Part shown: positions 36,150 through 44,998 of the stretch, one piece after another
How the letters are laid out: each line of letters starts with the position of its first letter
Position numbering within the stretch: position 1 is the first letter of the stretch
Assembly: GCA_036566745.1 (NCBI GenBank)
Contig: DATCVR010000005.1
Coordinates: forward strand, 1 to 64,000
Length of the DNA stretch: 64,000 nt
Direction of reading: 5' to 3'
Source: DATCVR01 sp036566745
GTDB taxonomy: Bacteria; Actinomycetota; Actinomycetes; Jiangellales; Jiangellaceae
Position numbers and translations under genes: made by a program
The notes under the pieces: generated by a model
Database searches by the model: none
What the model saw: only the letters and a program-made list of their open reading frames with translations
Told to the model about the DNA's origin: nothing

Positions 36150-36722
36150 CACGAGCGCGGCGTTCGTCCGACTCACCGCGTGCGTGGGCATTGACGTCCT
36201 TCGCACTATTTGCCGCCACCATCCACCTCGTTCCAATGCTCACCGAGCACGGACTGTCGATGTCACTTGCCACCTGGGGACTCGGGCTTGCCGGCGCCGG
36301 GCAACTACTCGGTCGCCTGGGCTACGCTCCGCTTCTCGTCGCACGACACCCCGGTTCCGGGTGGTGATCATCCTCGCTGCATCCGCAGCGACGATCGCCG
36401 CCGCGGTCTCCTGCCCGGCCCGGCCGCAGCCCTCGTCGCAGCCAGTGTCATCCTGGGCATTGCTCGCGGCGCGTTCACCCTGATGCAGTCGACCGCGATC
36501 AGCGACCGCTGGGGCATCGCCGGATTCGGCACGCTCTACGGCATCCTCAACGCCCCCACGACCATGGCTATGGCCATAACTCCCTGGGCCGGGCAGCGTT
36601 ATCGCCCAGCGCTTGGGCGGCCACGCGGCCATGTTCGTCGTGCTAACCGCCGCCGGTGTCGCCGCCATGATCGCGGTGGCACGACGACGAAGCCTCGACC
36701 AGAAGGCTGAGCCACCTGCACC
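36150..36722 (+). pseudogene. Frameshifted, truncated MFS transporter remnant
   Basis: Four consecutive segments in shifting frames read like the C-terminal half of a major facilitator: ALFAATIHLVPMLTEHGLSM with LGLAGAGQLLGRLGYAPLLV; FRVVIILAASAATIAAAV; ALVAASVILGIARGAFTLMQ with AISDRWGIAGFGTLYGILNA; and GGHAAMFVVLTAAGVAAMI. The N-terminal half is missing. The shifts fall near 36355, 36415 and 36600, in C/G runs. The 240 bases after it, up to the hairpin at 36962, show nothing convincing. Confidence 0.75.
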
Positions 36723-36961
36723 GGGAACGCGCTCATGGTGCGTTCTCGCGGCCATTGGATGGCATCGGGAAAGGCGGCAGGACACAGTCGAACCATGGAC
36801 ACGAGAGACCAACACCGGCCACGTCACCGACGACGCGGGGGCACAGACGCTGATGAGGACGAGGCCCCGACGTCATAGAGCCGCCAGTACTGAACTGAGG
36901 CCAACTCTCCACCGTCCGGGTAGCAGGGCGTTAGCAAGACCTACCCCTGAGAAGCAGCCAG

Positions 36962-36990
36962 CCCCAGGTCAGTAAGTCTCTGACCTGGGG
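36962..36990. terminator. Terminator hairpin beside tRNA-Thr
   Basis: CCCCAGGTCAG (36962-36972) pairs perfectly with CTGACCTGGGG (36980-36990) and is followed by TTTCTCT on the plus strand. It ends plus-strand transcription from the island side and may also serve the tRNA gene, whose 3' end is 10 bases away. Confidence 0.75.
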
Positions 36991-37000
36991 TTTCTCTGTG

Positions 37001-37073
37001 AGCCGCCTGTCGGAATCGAACCGACGACCTTCTCATTACGAGTGAGACGCTCTGCCGACTGAGCTAAGGCGGC
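37001..37073 (-). tRNA. tRNA-Thr (anticodon CGT)
   Basis: All four arms fold: acceptor GCCGCCT/AGGCGGC with discriminator T, D arm GCTC...GAGC, anticodon stem TCTCA/TGAGA around CTCGTAA, and T arm GTCGG-TTCGATT-CCGAC. The anticodon CGT reads ACG threonine codons. A TATACT -10 box lies at 37106-37101 on the minus strand. CCA is not encoded. Its 3' end faces the lower-GC stretch to the left. Confidence 0.97.
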
Positions 37074-37373
37074 GAGTGCCGGAACCCGGCACGCCGGACG
37101 AGTATAGGACGAGGAGGCCACCGAATCCGAATCGGGACCCGGCGGCGCTCCTGCGACGATGGCTGGTCCCCTCACCCGCCCTCGCCGTCGTCGATCAGGT
37201 CGGCACGCGGTAGTGCGCGATGAGCGATGCGCCGTGCGCTTGTGCGCCGTACGAGGGCTGCACATTGCGTTCGGGCCTGCCCTGACGACCCCACAAGGAG
37301 TGCTGTTTCCAGCAGTGGGTTGTGCCCGCCCCTGGCCTCTGACGGCTACCGACAGCCATCGTCCGCCGAGCGC

Positions 37374-37832
37374 TCATTCGAGCAGCTCAGCCGTCCAGTT
37401 CACCTCCTGCAGCCGGGTGTCGAGCGCCCGCAGCTCGGCCGCGACGGCGTCCGCCTGCCGCCGGAGTTCGCGGACGTCGACGGCCGGCACCATCTTGATC
37501 TCCGACCGGGTCCACCGCTCGGTGCTGGTGACGGCGGCGTCGGCCAGGTCGGCTCGGAACCGGCGTCGCAACCGGAGCACGTCGCGCTGCGCGAGGGCGT
37601 CCGTGACCGAGGTGCCGGGCGCGAGCTCGGTGGCGAGGTTGGTGGCGTTGATCCGGCGGATCAGCCGTTCGAGCTCGTCGGCCACCCGATCCGATTCGGC
37701 CATCAGCTCCGAAGCGTCCTCGGCTGGCGCGTCGCCCTCCTGGTAGCGCGCGGACTCGGCGGCGCGTCGCTGCAGCTCGCCGAAGCGATCGGTCAGCTCA
37801 GAGCGTCGTGCCAAGGCTTCGGCCAGCTTCAT
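37374..37832 (-). CDS. DIP1984 family protein
   Basis: A 152-residue, highly charged helical protein: KLAEALARRSELTDRFGELQ, LERLIRRINATNLATEL and a long final helix (VRELRRQADAVAAELRALD) ending in VNWTAELLE. This matches the DIP1984/septicolysin-like family of unknown function. AGGAGGG precedes ATG 37832. The 300 bases between tRNA-Thr and this gene hold only the tRNA promoter. Confidence 0.85.
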   Translation of the reverse strand: MKLAEALARRSELTDRFGELQRRAAESARYQEGDAPAEDASELMAESDRVADELERLIRRINATNLATELAPGTSVTDALAQRDVLRLRRRFRADLADAAVTSTERWTRSEIKMVPAVDVRELRRQADAVAAELRALDTRLQEVNWTAELLE

Positions 37833-37918
37833 CGGGACCCTCCTGTCGTCCGCTCCACCCTCGAGAATTCTGCCGGACGGGCAGCGAACCGGCAGCGTCT
37901 TCGCACCGGACGGTCCGC

Positions 37919-39124
37919 TCAGAGTGCGTCGGTGGTGATCTCCGCGCCCAGCGCCGACCCGGCGACGTACTCGGCCCACGGGATGTTCCAGTCGACCATG
38001 CCCGGATCGCCCTTGCTCACGAGGTCCTCGGGCCCGCGGCTGGAGTTCGCCACCGTGACGAGGTCGCCGTAGCGCACCATCGAGAAGAACGCCTGGCCGT
38101 TGGCGTCGCTGAGGTTGATGCACCCGTGGGAGACGTTGTCCGAGCCCTGGGACCCCTCGGACCACGGCGCGGAGTGGACGAACGTGCCGCTCCAGGACAG
38201 CCGCACGGCCCAGTCGACCTCGAGGTCGTAGAACTCCGGGCTGGCCGGATCACAGGTGATGTCGGCGTTGCACGAGGTCATCTGGCGCTTCTCCTCCTTG
38301 GAGAGCACCACGTACGTGCCGTTGCGGGTGGCGAACTCGGGTGCGCCGAGGCTGGTGTCCCAGCTGTTGACGGTCTGCCCGTCGACGACGATCGACATCG
38401 TGTGGGTGGCCGCGTCGACCTTGGCCACCTGGGCCGGCCCGACCTCGAACGCGAGGTCATAGGACCGGCCACCCCAGAGGTCGTCGCCGGCCCTGACGCC
38501 GTTCAGGTCGAGGTTGACCGCTACCTGCGCACCCGCCGGCCACGTCTCCTTCGGCCGGAAGTGCGCCTCGGTCGAGCTGACCCAGTGCCAGCTGCCGACG
38601 ACCTGCGGCGCCGACGCGACGTGCATGGCCCCCTCGACCGCCTCGCGGTCGTCGACTGCCTGGTCGAAGCGGACGACGATCGGCGCGCCGACCCCCACGA
38701 CCTCGCCCTTCGCGGGCTGCATGCTCAAGGTCAGCCGGTTGCCGTCGGGGACCCCGGCCACGCTCAGCGCACCGGTGAGCGTGTGCTGGAGGCCGTAGGC
38801 GTCGGAGGCGACCACGGAGACGGCATAACTCGCGCCCGGCTCGGGCTCTGCCGTGCTCACCCAGGAGCGTTCGTCGTCGCCGACGGCGCCGTCGAGGGCT
38901 GCGCCACCTTCAAGGGTGACCTCGGCCGATTCGATGCGCGCGTTGCCGACGCTGAGGGTGACGGGCTGGTCGTAGGGCACCTCGCCGCTCACGCCGATCA
39001 GTCGCGGCAACGCACCCGGCGCGCGCGGTCCCTCGGGCCGCTCGGGGTCGCCGCCGTCGCCGCCGCACGCCGTGAGGACGAGGGCAGCGACCAGACCGAG
39101 CAGTGACGCGATGAGCCGACGCAT
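37919..39124 (-). CDS. L,D-transpeptidase lipoprotein (YkuD domain)
   Basis: A 401-residue exported lipoprotein: MRRLIASLLGLVAALVLTAC gives the lipobox Cys. Two Ig-like beta domains (GEVPYDQPVTLSVGNARIES; GEVVGVGAPIVVRFDQAVDD) match the mycobacterial LdtMt2 layout. The catalytic YkuD domain ends in HSAPWSEGSQGSDNVSHGCI with the nucleophilic Cys and NLSDANGQAFF. It makes 3-3 peptidoglycan crosslinks outside the membrane. GATAAT seven bases before the ATG suggests a leaderless start. Confidence 0.95.
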   Translation of the reverse strand: MRRLIASLLGLVAALVLTACGGDGGDPERPEGPRAPGALPRLIGVSGEVPYDQPVTLSVGNARIESAEVTLEGGAALDGAVGDDERSWVSTAEPEPGASYAVSVVASDAYGLQHTLTGALSVAGVPDGNRLTLSMQPAKGEVVGVGAPIVVRFDQAVDDREAVEGAMHVASAPQVVGSWHWVSSTEAHFRPKETWPAGAQVAVNLDLNGVRAGDDLWGGRSYDLAFEVGPAQVAKVDAATHTMSIVVDGQTVNSWDTSLGAPEFATRNGTYVVLSKEEKRQMTSCNADITCDPASPEFYDLEVDWAVRLSWSGTFVHSAPWSEGSQGSDNVSHGCINLSDANGQAFFSMVRYGDLVTVANSSRGPEDLVSKGDPGMVDWNIPWAEYVAGSALGAEITTDAL

Positions 39125-39170
39125 ATGGCCCATTATCCGTGAAGTGTCCGACAGGGCGCCGAAGGACACC

Positions 39171-40718
39171 TCAGCTGCAGGTCAGGCCCTCCTCGGGAAC
39201 GGTGCCGTCCAGGAGGTAGGCGTCGACGGCGTCGTCGATGCAGCTGCTTCCCGACAGGTACGCCGTGTGGACCGCGCCCTCGTAGGTCAGGAGCACGCCG
39301 GACTCGAGCTGGCCGGCCAGCGCCTGGGCCCACGGGTAGGGCGTGGCGGGGTCGCCGGTGGTGCCGACGACGAGGATGGGCGCCGCACCGGACGCGGCGA
39401 TCGGGGCCGGCGCGGAGGTGGACGGGACCGTCCACGCCGAGCAGGCCAAGCCGCCCCAGGCGAGGAACGACCCGAACAGGGGCGACGCGGCCTCGTACTC
39501 CGGCAGCTTCGCCTCGGCCTGCTCGGCCGTGATCGACTCCGGCCGGTCGAGGCAGTTGACGGCGGTGATGACCTCGTTCTGGTTGCCGTTGTAGACGCCG
39601 TCGCTGCTGCGGTCGAGGTACAGGTCGGCCAGCGTCAAGAGCAACGAGCCGTCGTCCTCGTTGACCGCCAGGTCGAGGGCGGTGTCGAGAGTGGGATAGC
39701 CCTCGTCGGCGCTGAGGTAGAGCGGGAGGATCACGCCGTACATCGCCAGTGACTGGTCGAGCGGGCGGTCGTCGTCGCCGGTGTCGAGCGGCTCGGAGTC
39801 GAGCTCGTCGATCAGGGTGGCCAGGGCCTCGCGCGCGCTGTCCTTGTCCTCGCCGATCGAGCAGCCCTGATCGACGCACCACGTGAGGAAGGAGTCGAGA
39901 GCCTGCTCGAAGCCCTGGGCCTGGCCGAGCGCCACGGCGTCGCCGGACAGCGCCGGGTCGATGGCGCCGTCGAGGACGAGCCGGCCGACCCGCTCGGGGA
40001 ACAAGTCGGCGTACACCGCGCCGAGGAACGTGCCGTAGGACTTGCCGAGGTAGGTCAGCTTCTCGTCGCCCAGAGCCGCCCGCAGGACGTCCATGTCGCG
40101 GGCGACGTCGGGGGTGCCGATGTGCGCCAGGAGGTCGCCGGAGTTGTCGACGCAGCCCTGGTTGAACTCCTCGATGGCGGTCTGCAGCGCGGCGATCTCG
40201 TCGTCGTCGTCGGGCGAGGGGTCGACGGCGAGGTATTCGTCGAGTTCGGCGTCGTCGACACAGTCGATCGGGGTCGACTCGCCCACGCCCCGGGGGTCGA
40301 CGCCGACGATGTCGTAGCGTTCGAGCACCTTCTCGGTGGCCACCGAACGCGCCGCACGGGCGTACTCGACGGCCGACCCGCCCGGACCACCCGGGTTGAC
40401 CAGCAGCGATCCGACCGGGTCGTCGCTCGTGGCCGGGGAGCGCAGGACCGACAGCTCGATCGACTCGCCGTCGGGTTCGGCGTAGTCGAGCGGCACGGTG
40501 AGGGTCGAGCATTGGAAGTCGCCGCCGCAGCTCGACCAGCTCAGCGTCTGGGTGTAGAAGTCGGCGAGCCCTGGCTCGATGCCCACGGTGGCGTCGGGCG
40601 CCGGGGTGGACTCGAGCCGCTCAGGACCTTGTTGATCGGCGAGGTCGGAGGCCGGAGACGAGCACGCCGCGACCACAGCGGTCGCGGCGATCACCACGGC
40701 GAGGGTCCTCCGTGTCAC
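39171..40718 (-). CDS. Tripeptidyl aminopeptidase-like alpha/beta hydrolase lipoprotein
   Basis: A 515-residue secreted hydrolase with lipobox VVAAC. The oxyanion loop is VNPGGPGGSAVEYA, the nucleophile elbow LGKSYGTFLGAVYADLFPE, followed by the TAP-type C-terminal domain with APILVVGTTGDPATPYPWAQ and LLTYEGAVHTAYL (catalytic His). This matches the SCO7095/Tap family of actinobacterial exopeptidases. GTG 40718 overlaps the stop of the PSP1 gene and has GAGGAG upstream, so the two are coupled. Confidence 0.93.
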   Translation of the reverse strand: MTRRTLAVVIAATAVVAACSSPASDLADQQGPERLESTPAPDATVGIEPGLADFYTQTLSWSSCGGDFQCSTLTVPLDYAEPDGESIELSVLRSPATSDDPVGSLLVNPGGPGGSAVEYARAARSVATEKVLERYDIVGVDPRGVGESTPIDCVDDAELDEYLAVDPSPDDDDEIAALQTAIEEFNQGCVDNSGDLLAHIGTPDVARDMDVLRAALGDEKLTYLGKSYGTFLGAVYADLFPERVGRLVLDGAIDPALSGDAVALGQAQGFEQALDSFLTWCVDQGCSIGEDKDSAREALATLIDELDSEPLDTGDDDRPLDQSLAMYGVILPLYLSADEGYPTLDTALDLAVNEDDGSLLLTLADLYLDRSSDGVYNGNQNEVITAVNCLDRPESITAEQAEAKLPEYEAASPLFGSFLAWGGLACSAWTVPSTSAPAPIAASGAAPILVVGTTGDPATPYPWAQALAGQLESGVLLTYEGAVHTAYLSGSSCIDDAVDAYLLDGTVPEEGLTCS

Positions 40719-41653
40719 ATGTTCTCCTCGTCGGCCTGGTCGCCGAGGTCGTCGGCGGCGGGCACGTCGGCGGCACCTGGCACGTCGTCGGCGTCGGCCA
40801 CGTCCGACGTGGGGCGCATGCCCTCGGCCACGGCGCCTTCGTACGCCTGACGCGATCCGCACACGCTGGCCTTGGGGCAGGCCGTGCGGCGGCCGGTCTT
40901 GCGGTCGCGGACGTACACCGTCTCGCTCGGCACGTTGTAGCCCACCACGGTGCCCTCGACGCCGTCCTCGGTCTCCACACCGCAGCCGAGCGCCGGCACG
41001 CTGACCTTGAAGTCCTGGTACAGCGGGTGCTCGTACTTGAGGCAGCACATGAGCCGGCCGCACGCGCCGGAGATCTTGAGCGGGTTGAGCGGGAGGTCCT
41101 GGTCCTTGGCCATCCGGATACTCACCGGCTCGAAGTCGGTGAGGAACGTCGAGCAGCACGTCTCGCGCCCGCACGGTCCGATGCCGCCCTGGACCCGCGC
41201 TTCGTCGCGAGCGCCGAGCTGCCGCAGGTCGATGCGGGCGTGGAGGTTGCGCGCGAGGTCGCGAACCAGCTCACGGAAGTCGACGCGGGTGGGCGCGCTG
41301 AAGTAGATGGTGATGAGCTGATCGACGTCGTCGCGGGTGTCCACGTAGTCGACGCCCACGATCTTCATCGGGAGGCCGTGCTGGCGGATCAGCCGCCGCG
41401 CCACCACCCGCGCCTCGGCACGCCGGCGGCGGTTGGCCTCGTCGCGCTCGAGATCACCCTCGGTGGCCGGGCCCGCGCACGTGGGCAGGCCTCCGATGTC
41501 GTCGGTCACCCATTGCGGCGCCCACACCGTCTCGGCGACCTCGGGACCGTCGTCGGTCGGGACGAGCACCTTGTCGCCTACCCTCGGCGTGTGTTCGCCC
41601 GGATCGAGGTAGTAGAGCCGCCCGTACCGGGTGAAGGCCACTGCCATCACCAT
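40715..41653 (-). CDS. PSP1 domain protein (RicT-like)
   Basis: A 312-residue protein. The PSP1 core includes RYGRLYYLDPGEH, VDQLITIYFSAPTRVDFREL and the cysteine-rich IGPCGRETCCSTFL and SGACGRLMCCLKYEHPLY, plus a final C-terminal CPKASVCGS. In Bacillus the homologue RicT binds iron-sulfur clusters with RicA/RicF to steer mRNA processing; no such partners are nearby here. The tail is acidic and repetitive (DVADADDVPGAADVPAADDL). ATG 41653 is preferred; 41647 and 41695 are possible. Forms an operon with the following lipoprotein hydrolase. Confidence 0.92.
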   Translation of the reverse strand: MVMAVAFTRYGRLYYLDPGEHTPRVGDKVLVPTDDGPEVAETVWAPQWVTDDIGGLPTCAGPATEGDLERDEANRRRRAEARVVARRLIRQHGLPMKIVGVDYVDTRDDVDQLITIYFSAPTRVDFRELVRDLARNLHARIDLRQLGARDEARVQGGIGPCGRETCCSTFLTDFEPVSIRMAKDQDLPLNPLKISGACGRLMCCLKYEHPLYQDFKVSVPALGCGVETEDGVEGTVVGYNVPSETVYVRDRKTGRRTACPKASVCGSRQAYEGAVAEGMRPTSDVADADDVPGAADVPAADDLGDQADEENM

Positions 41654-41748
41654 GCTCACGGCGACCACCATACGGCGTGAGGTGATCCCCGCCACGCTCG
41701 GCCTGCGGCGCGGCGGACGGTGAAGGTTCCGGATCGGGCGACGGGTCG

Positions 41749-42525
41749 TCAGCCCAGCCGGCGCCGGGCCTCGGCTCGGACGCCGTCGACGTCATGGGCG
41801 GCAGCCAGTGGATCGAGCACGTCGGCGAGTGCGCGGGCCGCGGCGAGGATCGCCGGCGCGGTGGCCGCCGCGGGCAGCGTCTGCTCGATCCCGGCCGGCG
41901 ACGCGCCGGCGGCGTTCTCGACGCTCACGGCGCCGTACCCCGGGTAGTCCAGCCCGAGGGCCGCGGCGTGCACCTGCCAGACGTGGGTGCGCGCCTCGTC
42001 CAGCGCACCGATCGCCCGCCAGACGGAGGCGCGCCGCGCGTGCTTGGCGACGTCCGCGAGCGCCCACCAGGCGAGGAAGGCCCACTCCCGTACCTGGCCG
42101 GCGTCGGCGCTCGCCACCGGCGGGACGTAGGGGGTGGACAGCCGGCCCGCGCGGTCGAGGACTGCTCTCGACCCGGGCGGCAGGCCGGGGCGGTTCTCGG
42201 CCGGCATCACCACGAGGCTGAGCTGGCGGCCGTCGGCATACTGGACGACGAGGTGGTCGGCCGGGCGGTCGCCGGTGCCGTAGGGCTGGACGAGGGTGTC
42301 GGCGACCTGCGCGAAGGTGCCCGCCGCAGCCAGGGCGATGTCGCGACGCTCGGCGAAGGCCACGCCGTCGGTGAGCACGCCCAGCCCGGCGTCGACGTCG
42401 GACCACGCGTCGCCGGCACCGCGCGCCAGCGACCCGCCCAGCTCGACCCACTCGCACCACGGCGTGTCCGCCGCCCAGCCGCGCAGCCGCTCGACGATCT
42501 CCCAGGGGCCGGCGTGGTCGGTCAT
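41749..42525 (-). CDS. Nucleotidyltransferase-fold protein
   Basis: A 258-residue protein. The nucleotidyltransferase motif is WVELGGSLARGAGDAWSDVD (G-S...D-x-D), followed by a helical C-terminal domain (REWAFLAWWALADVAKHARR). Resembles aminoglycoside nucleotidyltransferase-like and minimal nucleotidyltransferases of unknown substrate. TAGGCT ends six bases before ATG 42525, so it is probably transcribed leaderless and separately from holB. Confidence 0.85.
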   Translation of the reverse strand: MTDHAGPWEIVERLRGWAADTPWCEWVELGGSLARGAGDAWSDVDAGLGVLTDGVAFAERRDIALAAAGTFAQVADTLVQPYGTGDRPADHLVVQYADGRQLSLVVMPAENRPGLPPGSRAVLDRAGRLSTPYVPPVASADAGQVREWAFLAWWALADVAKHARRASVWRAIGALDEARTHVWQVHAAALGLDYPGYGAVSVENAAGASPAGIEQTLPAAATAPAILAAARALADVLDPLAAAHDVDGVRAEARRRLG

Positions 42526-42549
42526 CGGGTCAGCCTAGGTGGCTCGCGC

Positions 42550-43707
42550 TCAGCCCTCGCGGAGGGTGAGCGCCATCGCCTCGAGCGCCAGGAGGGGCGC
42601 GGCGTTGGCCTGCAGCGCCTCGCGTGCGTCGCCCACGGCCTGCATCCGGCGCAGTGTGGCCTCGGAGGTGCCGTTGCGGGCCAGGCGGTCGACCGAGGGC
42701 CGCATCTCCTCGTTGATCAGCTCGGTGCGCACCCCCAGCTGGACCATGAGGACGTCGCGGTAGAGGGCCAGGACGTCGACCAGCGCGCGGTCGAGGGAGT
42801 CGCGCTGGACGCGGGTGCGCCGCAGCTTCTGTTCGCGCTCGAGCTCCTTGACCGCGGCGTCGAGGTTGCGGGGCTTGCGGCCGACGGTGCCCGCGCCCAG
42901 CGCCTTCTTGAGCTCGTCGGTCTCGCGGGCGTCGAGGGCGTCGCACCGGCGCTCGGCGTCGGCCTTGGCGGCGTCGACGAGATTGGCCGCGGCGTCGAGG
43001 CACTGCCGGAGGTCGCTGAGCGCGAACGGCAGCCGCAACACCTCGGTGCGGCGTTCGCGTGCGGCCTCGTCGGTGGCCAGCGCCCGGGCCCGCCCGATGT
43101 GGCCCTGAGCGGCTCGGGCGGCGAACGCGGCGGTCTGCGGATCGACGCCCTCGGTGGTGGCCAGGAACGCCGCGACGTCGGCGTAGGGCGGGGTGCGGAG
43201 ATTGACGACCCGGCAGCGGGACCGGATGGTGGGCACGATGTCCTCGGCCGTGGGCGCACAGAGCATCCACACCGTGCGCGGGGGCGGCTCCTCGACCGCG
43301 AGCAGCAGCGCGTCGGCGGCGTCCTCGCCCAGCCGGTCGGCGTCCTCGACCACGACGACCTGCCAGCGCCCGCGAGCCGGACGCAGCGCCGCGCGGGGCA
43401 CGAGATCGCGCACCTGGCTGATCTTGATGTTCAGTCCTTCGGTGTGAAGGTCGACGACGTCCGGGTGGGTGCCGGCGCGGACCTCGGCGCACTGCGAGCA
43501 GACTCCGCAGCCGCCGTCGGGGCACTGGAGCGCCGCCGCGAACGCCCGGGCCACCACGGAGCGACCCGAGCCCGGGGGGCCGGTGAACAGCCACGCATGG
43601 GCCATGGACCCGGGGGCCTCACCGGCCAGCACGCCCTGGGCGTCGGCGACCGCCCGCTGGAGGCCACCGACGATCGACTGGCCCACCACGGCGTCCCACA
43701 CGCTCAT
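42550..43707 (-). CDS. holB: DNA polymerase III delta prime subunit
   Basis: A 385-residue AAA+ clamp-loader subunit. GQSIVGGLQRAV opens the domain; the Walker A is FTGPPGSGRSVVARA, the zinc cysteines are in CPDGGCGVCSQCAEV, and VVVEDADRLGEDAADALL is the Walker B region, followed by sensor 1 at CAPTAEDIVPTIRSRC. It overlaps tmk by four bases, the usual tmk-holB order in actinobacteria. Works in the replisome. Confidence 0.95.
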   Translation of the reverse strand: MSVWDAVVGQSIVGGLQRAVADAQGVLAGEAPGSMAHAWLFTGPPGSGRSVVARAFAAALQCPDGGCGVCSQCAEVRAGTHPDVVDLHTEGLNIKISQVRDLVPRAALRPARGRWQVVVVEDADRLGEDAADALLLAVEEPPPRTVWMLCAPTAEDIVPTIRSRCRVVNLRTPPYADVAAFLATTEGVDPQTAAFAARAAQGHIGRARALATDEAARERRTEVLRLPFALSDLRQCLDAAANLVDAAKADAERRCDALDARETDELKKALGAGTVGRKPRNLDAAVKELEREQKLRRTRVQRDSLDRALVDVLALYRDVLMVQLGVRTELINEEMRPSVDRLARNGTSEATLRRMQAVGDAREALQANAAPLLALEAMALTLREG

Positions 43708-44339
43708 ACGATCGCCTCCACGGCGGCGCCGATGTCGGCCGCCAGTTCGTGGGCCGGACGGGCGGCGTCGACCACCACGTAGCGCTGCGGGGCGGCTGCG
43801 GCGAGGTCAAGGAACGCCTGGCGGACGCGGGTGTGGAGGTCGTCGGACTCGCGCTCGATGCGGTCGACGTAGCCCAGCCGCTCGACCCGGCTGCGTCCGA
43901 CCACGGCGTCGACGTCGAGCACGACCGTGAGGTGGGGAAGCAGGCCACCGGTGGCGAACTCCGAGATCGCCGCGATGCGATCGACGCCCAGCCCCCGGCC
44001 GGCGCCCTGGTAGGCGATGGAGGAATCGATGTACCGATCGACCAGCACGACCGCTCCGCGGGCCAGGGCCGGCTGGATCACCGCGGCCACGTGATCGGCA
44101 CGGTCGGCCGCGAAGAGCAGCGCCTCGGCCCGCGGGTCGAGATCGCCGCCGTCGAGGACGATGGAGCGCACCTGGGGCCCGATGCGGGAGTCGCCGGGCT
44201 CGCGGGTGACCACGACCTCACGCCCCGCCGCCCGCAGCCGCTCGGCCAGGAACTCGGCCTGGGTGGACTTGCCCGCGCCGTCGCCGCCCTCGAACGCGAC
44301 GAACAGCCCGCGCACACCCACCCCGTCCGACTCGTTCAC
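43704..44339 (-). CDS. tmk: Thymidylate kinase
   Basis: A 211-residue kinase with P-loop FEGGDGAGKSTQAE, the DRY-like VDRYIDSSIAYQGAGRGLG and the thymidylate-binding VVTREPGDSRIG. It phosphorylates dTMP to dTDP in the cytoplasm. GTG 44339 follows TACGCT by six bases (leaderless). The stop overlaps the holB start. Confidence 0.96.
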   Translation of the reverse strand: MNESDGVGVRGLFVAFEGGDGAGKSTQAEFLAERLRAAGREVVVTREPGDSRIGPQVRSIVLDGGDLDPRAEALLFAADRADHVAAVIQPALARGAVVLVDRYIDSSIAYQGAGRGLGVDRIAAISEFATGGLLPHLTVVLDVDAVVGRSRVERLGYVDRIERESDDLHTRVRQAFLDLAAAAPQRYVVVDAARPAHELAADIGAAVEAIV

Positions 44340-44439
44340 GCCGCCAGCGTAGTGACCCGCACCGACGGGTTCGGCGCCCGCCGTCCCACCCGGCGCTCGC
44401 CAGGCCGTACTGCGAGCGCGCCGCCGCCGCCGCCCACTC

Positions 44440-44910
44440 TCAGGCGCTCACCTCTCCGGCGCCGAACGGGTGGTCGAAGACGTATTTCCAGGTTCCGTCC
44501 GGTTGCCGGCGCGCCACCTCCGCCGTCGCACCGCGCAGCTCGACCGGGGCTCCGGCCGGATCGGTGCCGGTCAGGTGAAAGTCGATCCGGCCCATCGCGA
44601 GGTCACCCTGACGAAGCCAGAAGCGCGGCTGATGGGTGATCGTGCCACGCAGGCTGACGAGCCAACGCAGGCTCGCCTCGATCGCCTCGAGCCCCGACAC
44701 CGGGTCCTGGCCCGGGCCCGGCACCAGCACCGCTTCGGGCTCGTAGAGGGCGAGCATCGCCTCGATGTCACCGGCGTTGAACGCCTCCCCCCAGAGGGCG
44801 TTGATCTGCTCCGGCTCGGGCGCGCCGCCGCCGTACGAGCGATCGGGCCCGGCGACCTTCGCGGCGGGCCGTGCGGGCTGTGCGGCCTGCGGGGGCTGGG
44901 TCGGGTGCAT
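44440..44910 (-). CDS. SnoaL/NTF2-like protein (DUF4440 type)
   Basis: A 156-residue protein whose NTF2-like domain begins near residue 33 (EPEQINALWGEAFNAGDIEAM, LALYEPEAVLVPGPGQ) and ends in GTWKYVFDHPFG. The first 30 residues are Pro/Ala-rich. GAGGAGAG precedes ATG 44910. Divergent from a MarR regulator with two palindromes between them, so it is probably the regulated target. Function unknown. Confidence 0.88.
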   Translation of the reverse strand: MHPTQPPQAAQPARPAAKVAGPDRSYGGGAPEPEQINALWGEAFNAGDIEAMLALYEPEAVLVPGPGQDPVSGLEAIEASLRWLVSLRGTITHQPRFWLRQGDLAMGRIDFHLTGTDPAGAPVELRGATAEVARRQPDGTWKYVFDHPFGAGEVSA

Positions 44911-44933
44911 GAGCAGCTCTCCTCGGGTCAAAC

Positions 44934-44960
44934 CATTGATATCAATGTATTGACGTCAAT
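44934..44960. promoter_or_regulatory. Twin palindromic MarR operators
   Basis: CATTGATATCAATG (44934-44947) and ATTGACGTCAAT (44949-44960) are perfect palindromes sharing the ATTGA/TCAAT half-sites and set 14 bases apart. They lie between the divergent NTF2-like and MarR genes, about 27 bases before the MarR -10 box TAGCGT (44987-44992). Confidence 0.7.
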
Positions 44961-44998
44961 GTACACGCTCCGGCCGATGCGCGCAGTAGCGTGGGCCC

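Noticed and set aside
37001..37073. A second att copy of the tRNA-Thr 3' end to the left
   Set aside because: No matching stretch was found by eye between 30.6 and 37 kb; a proper search could still find one.
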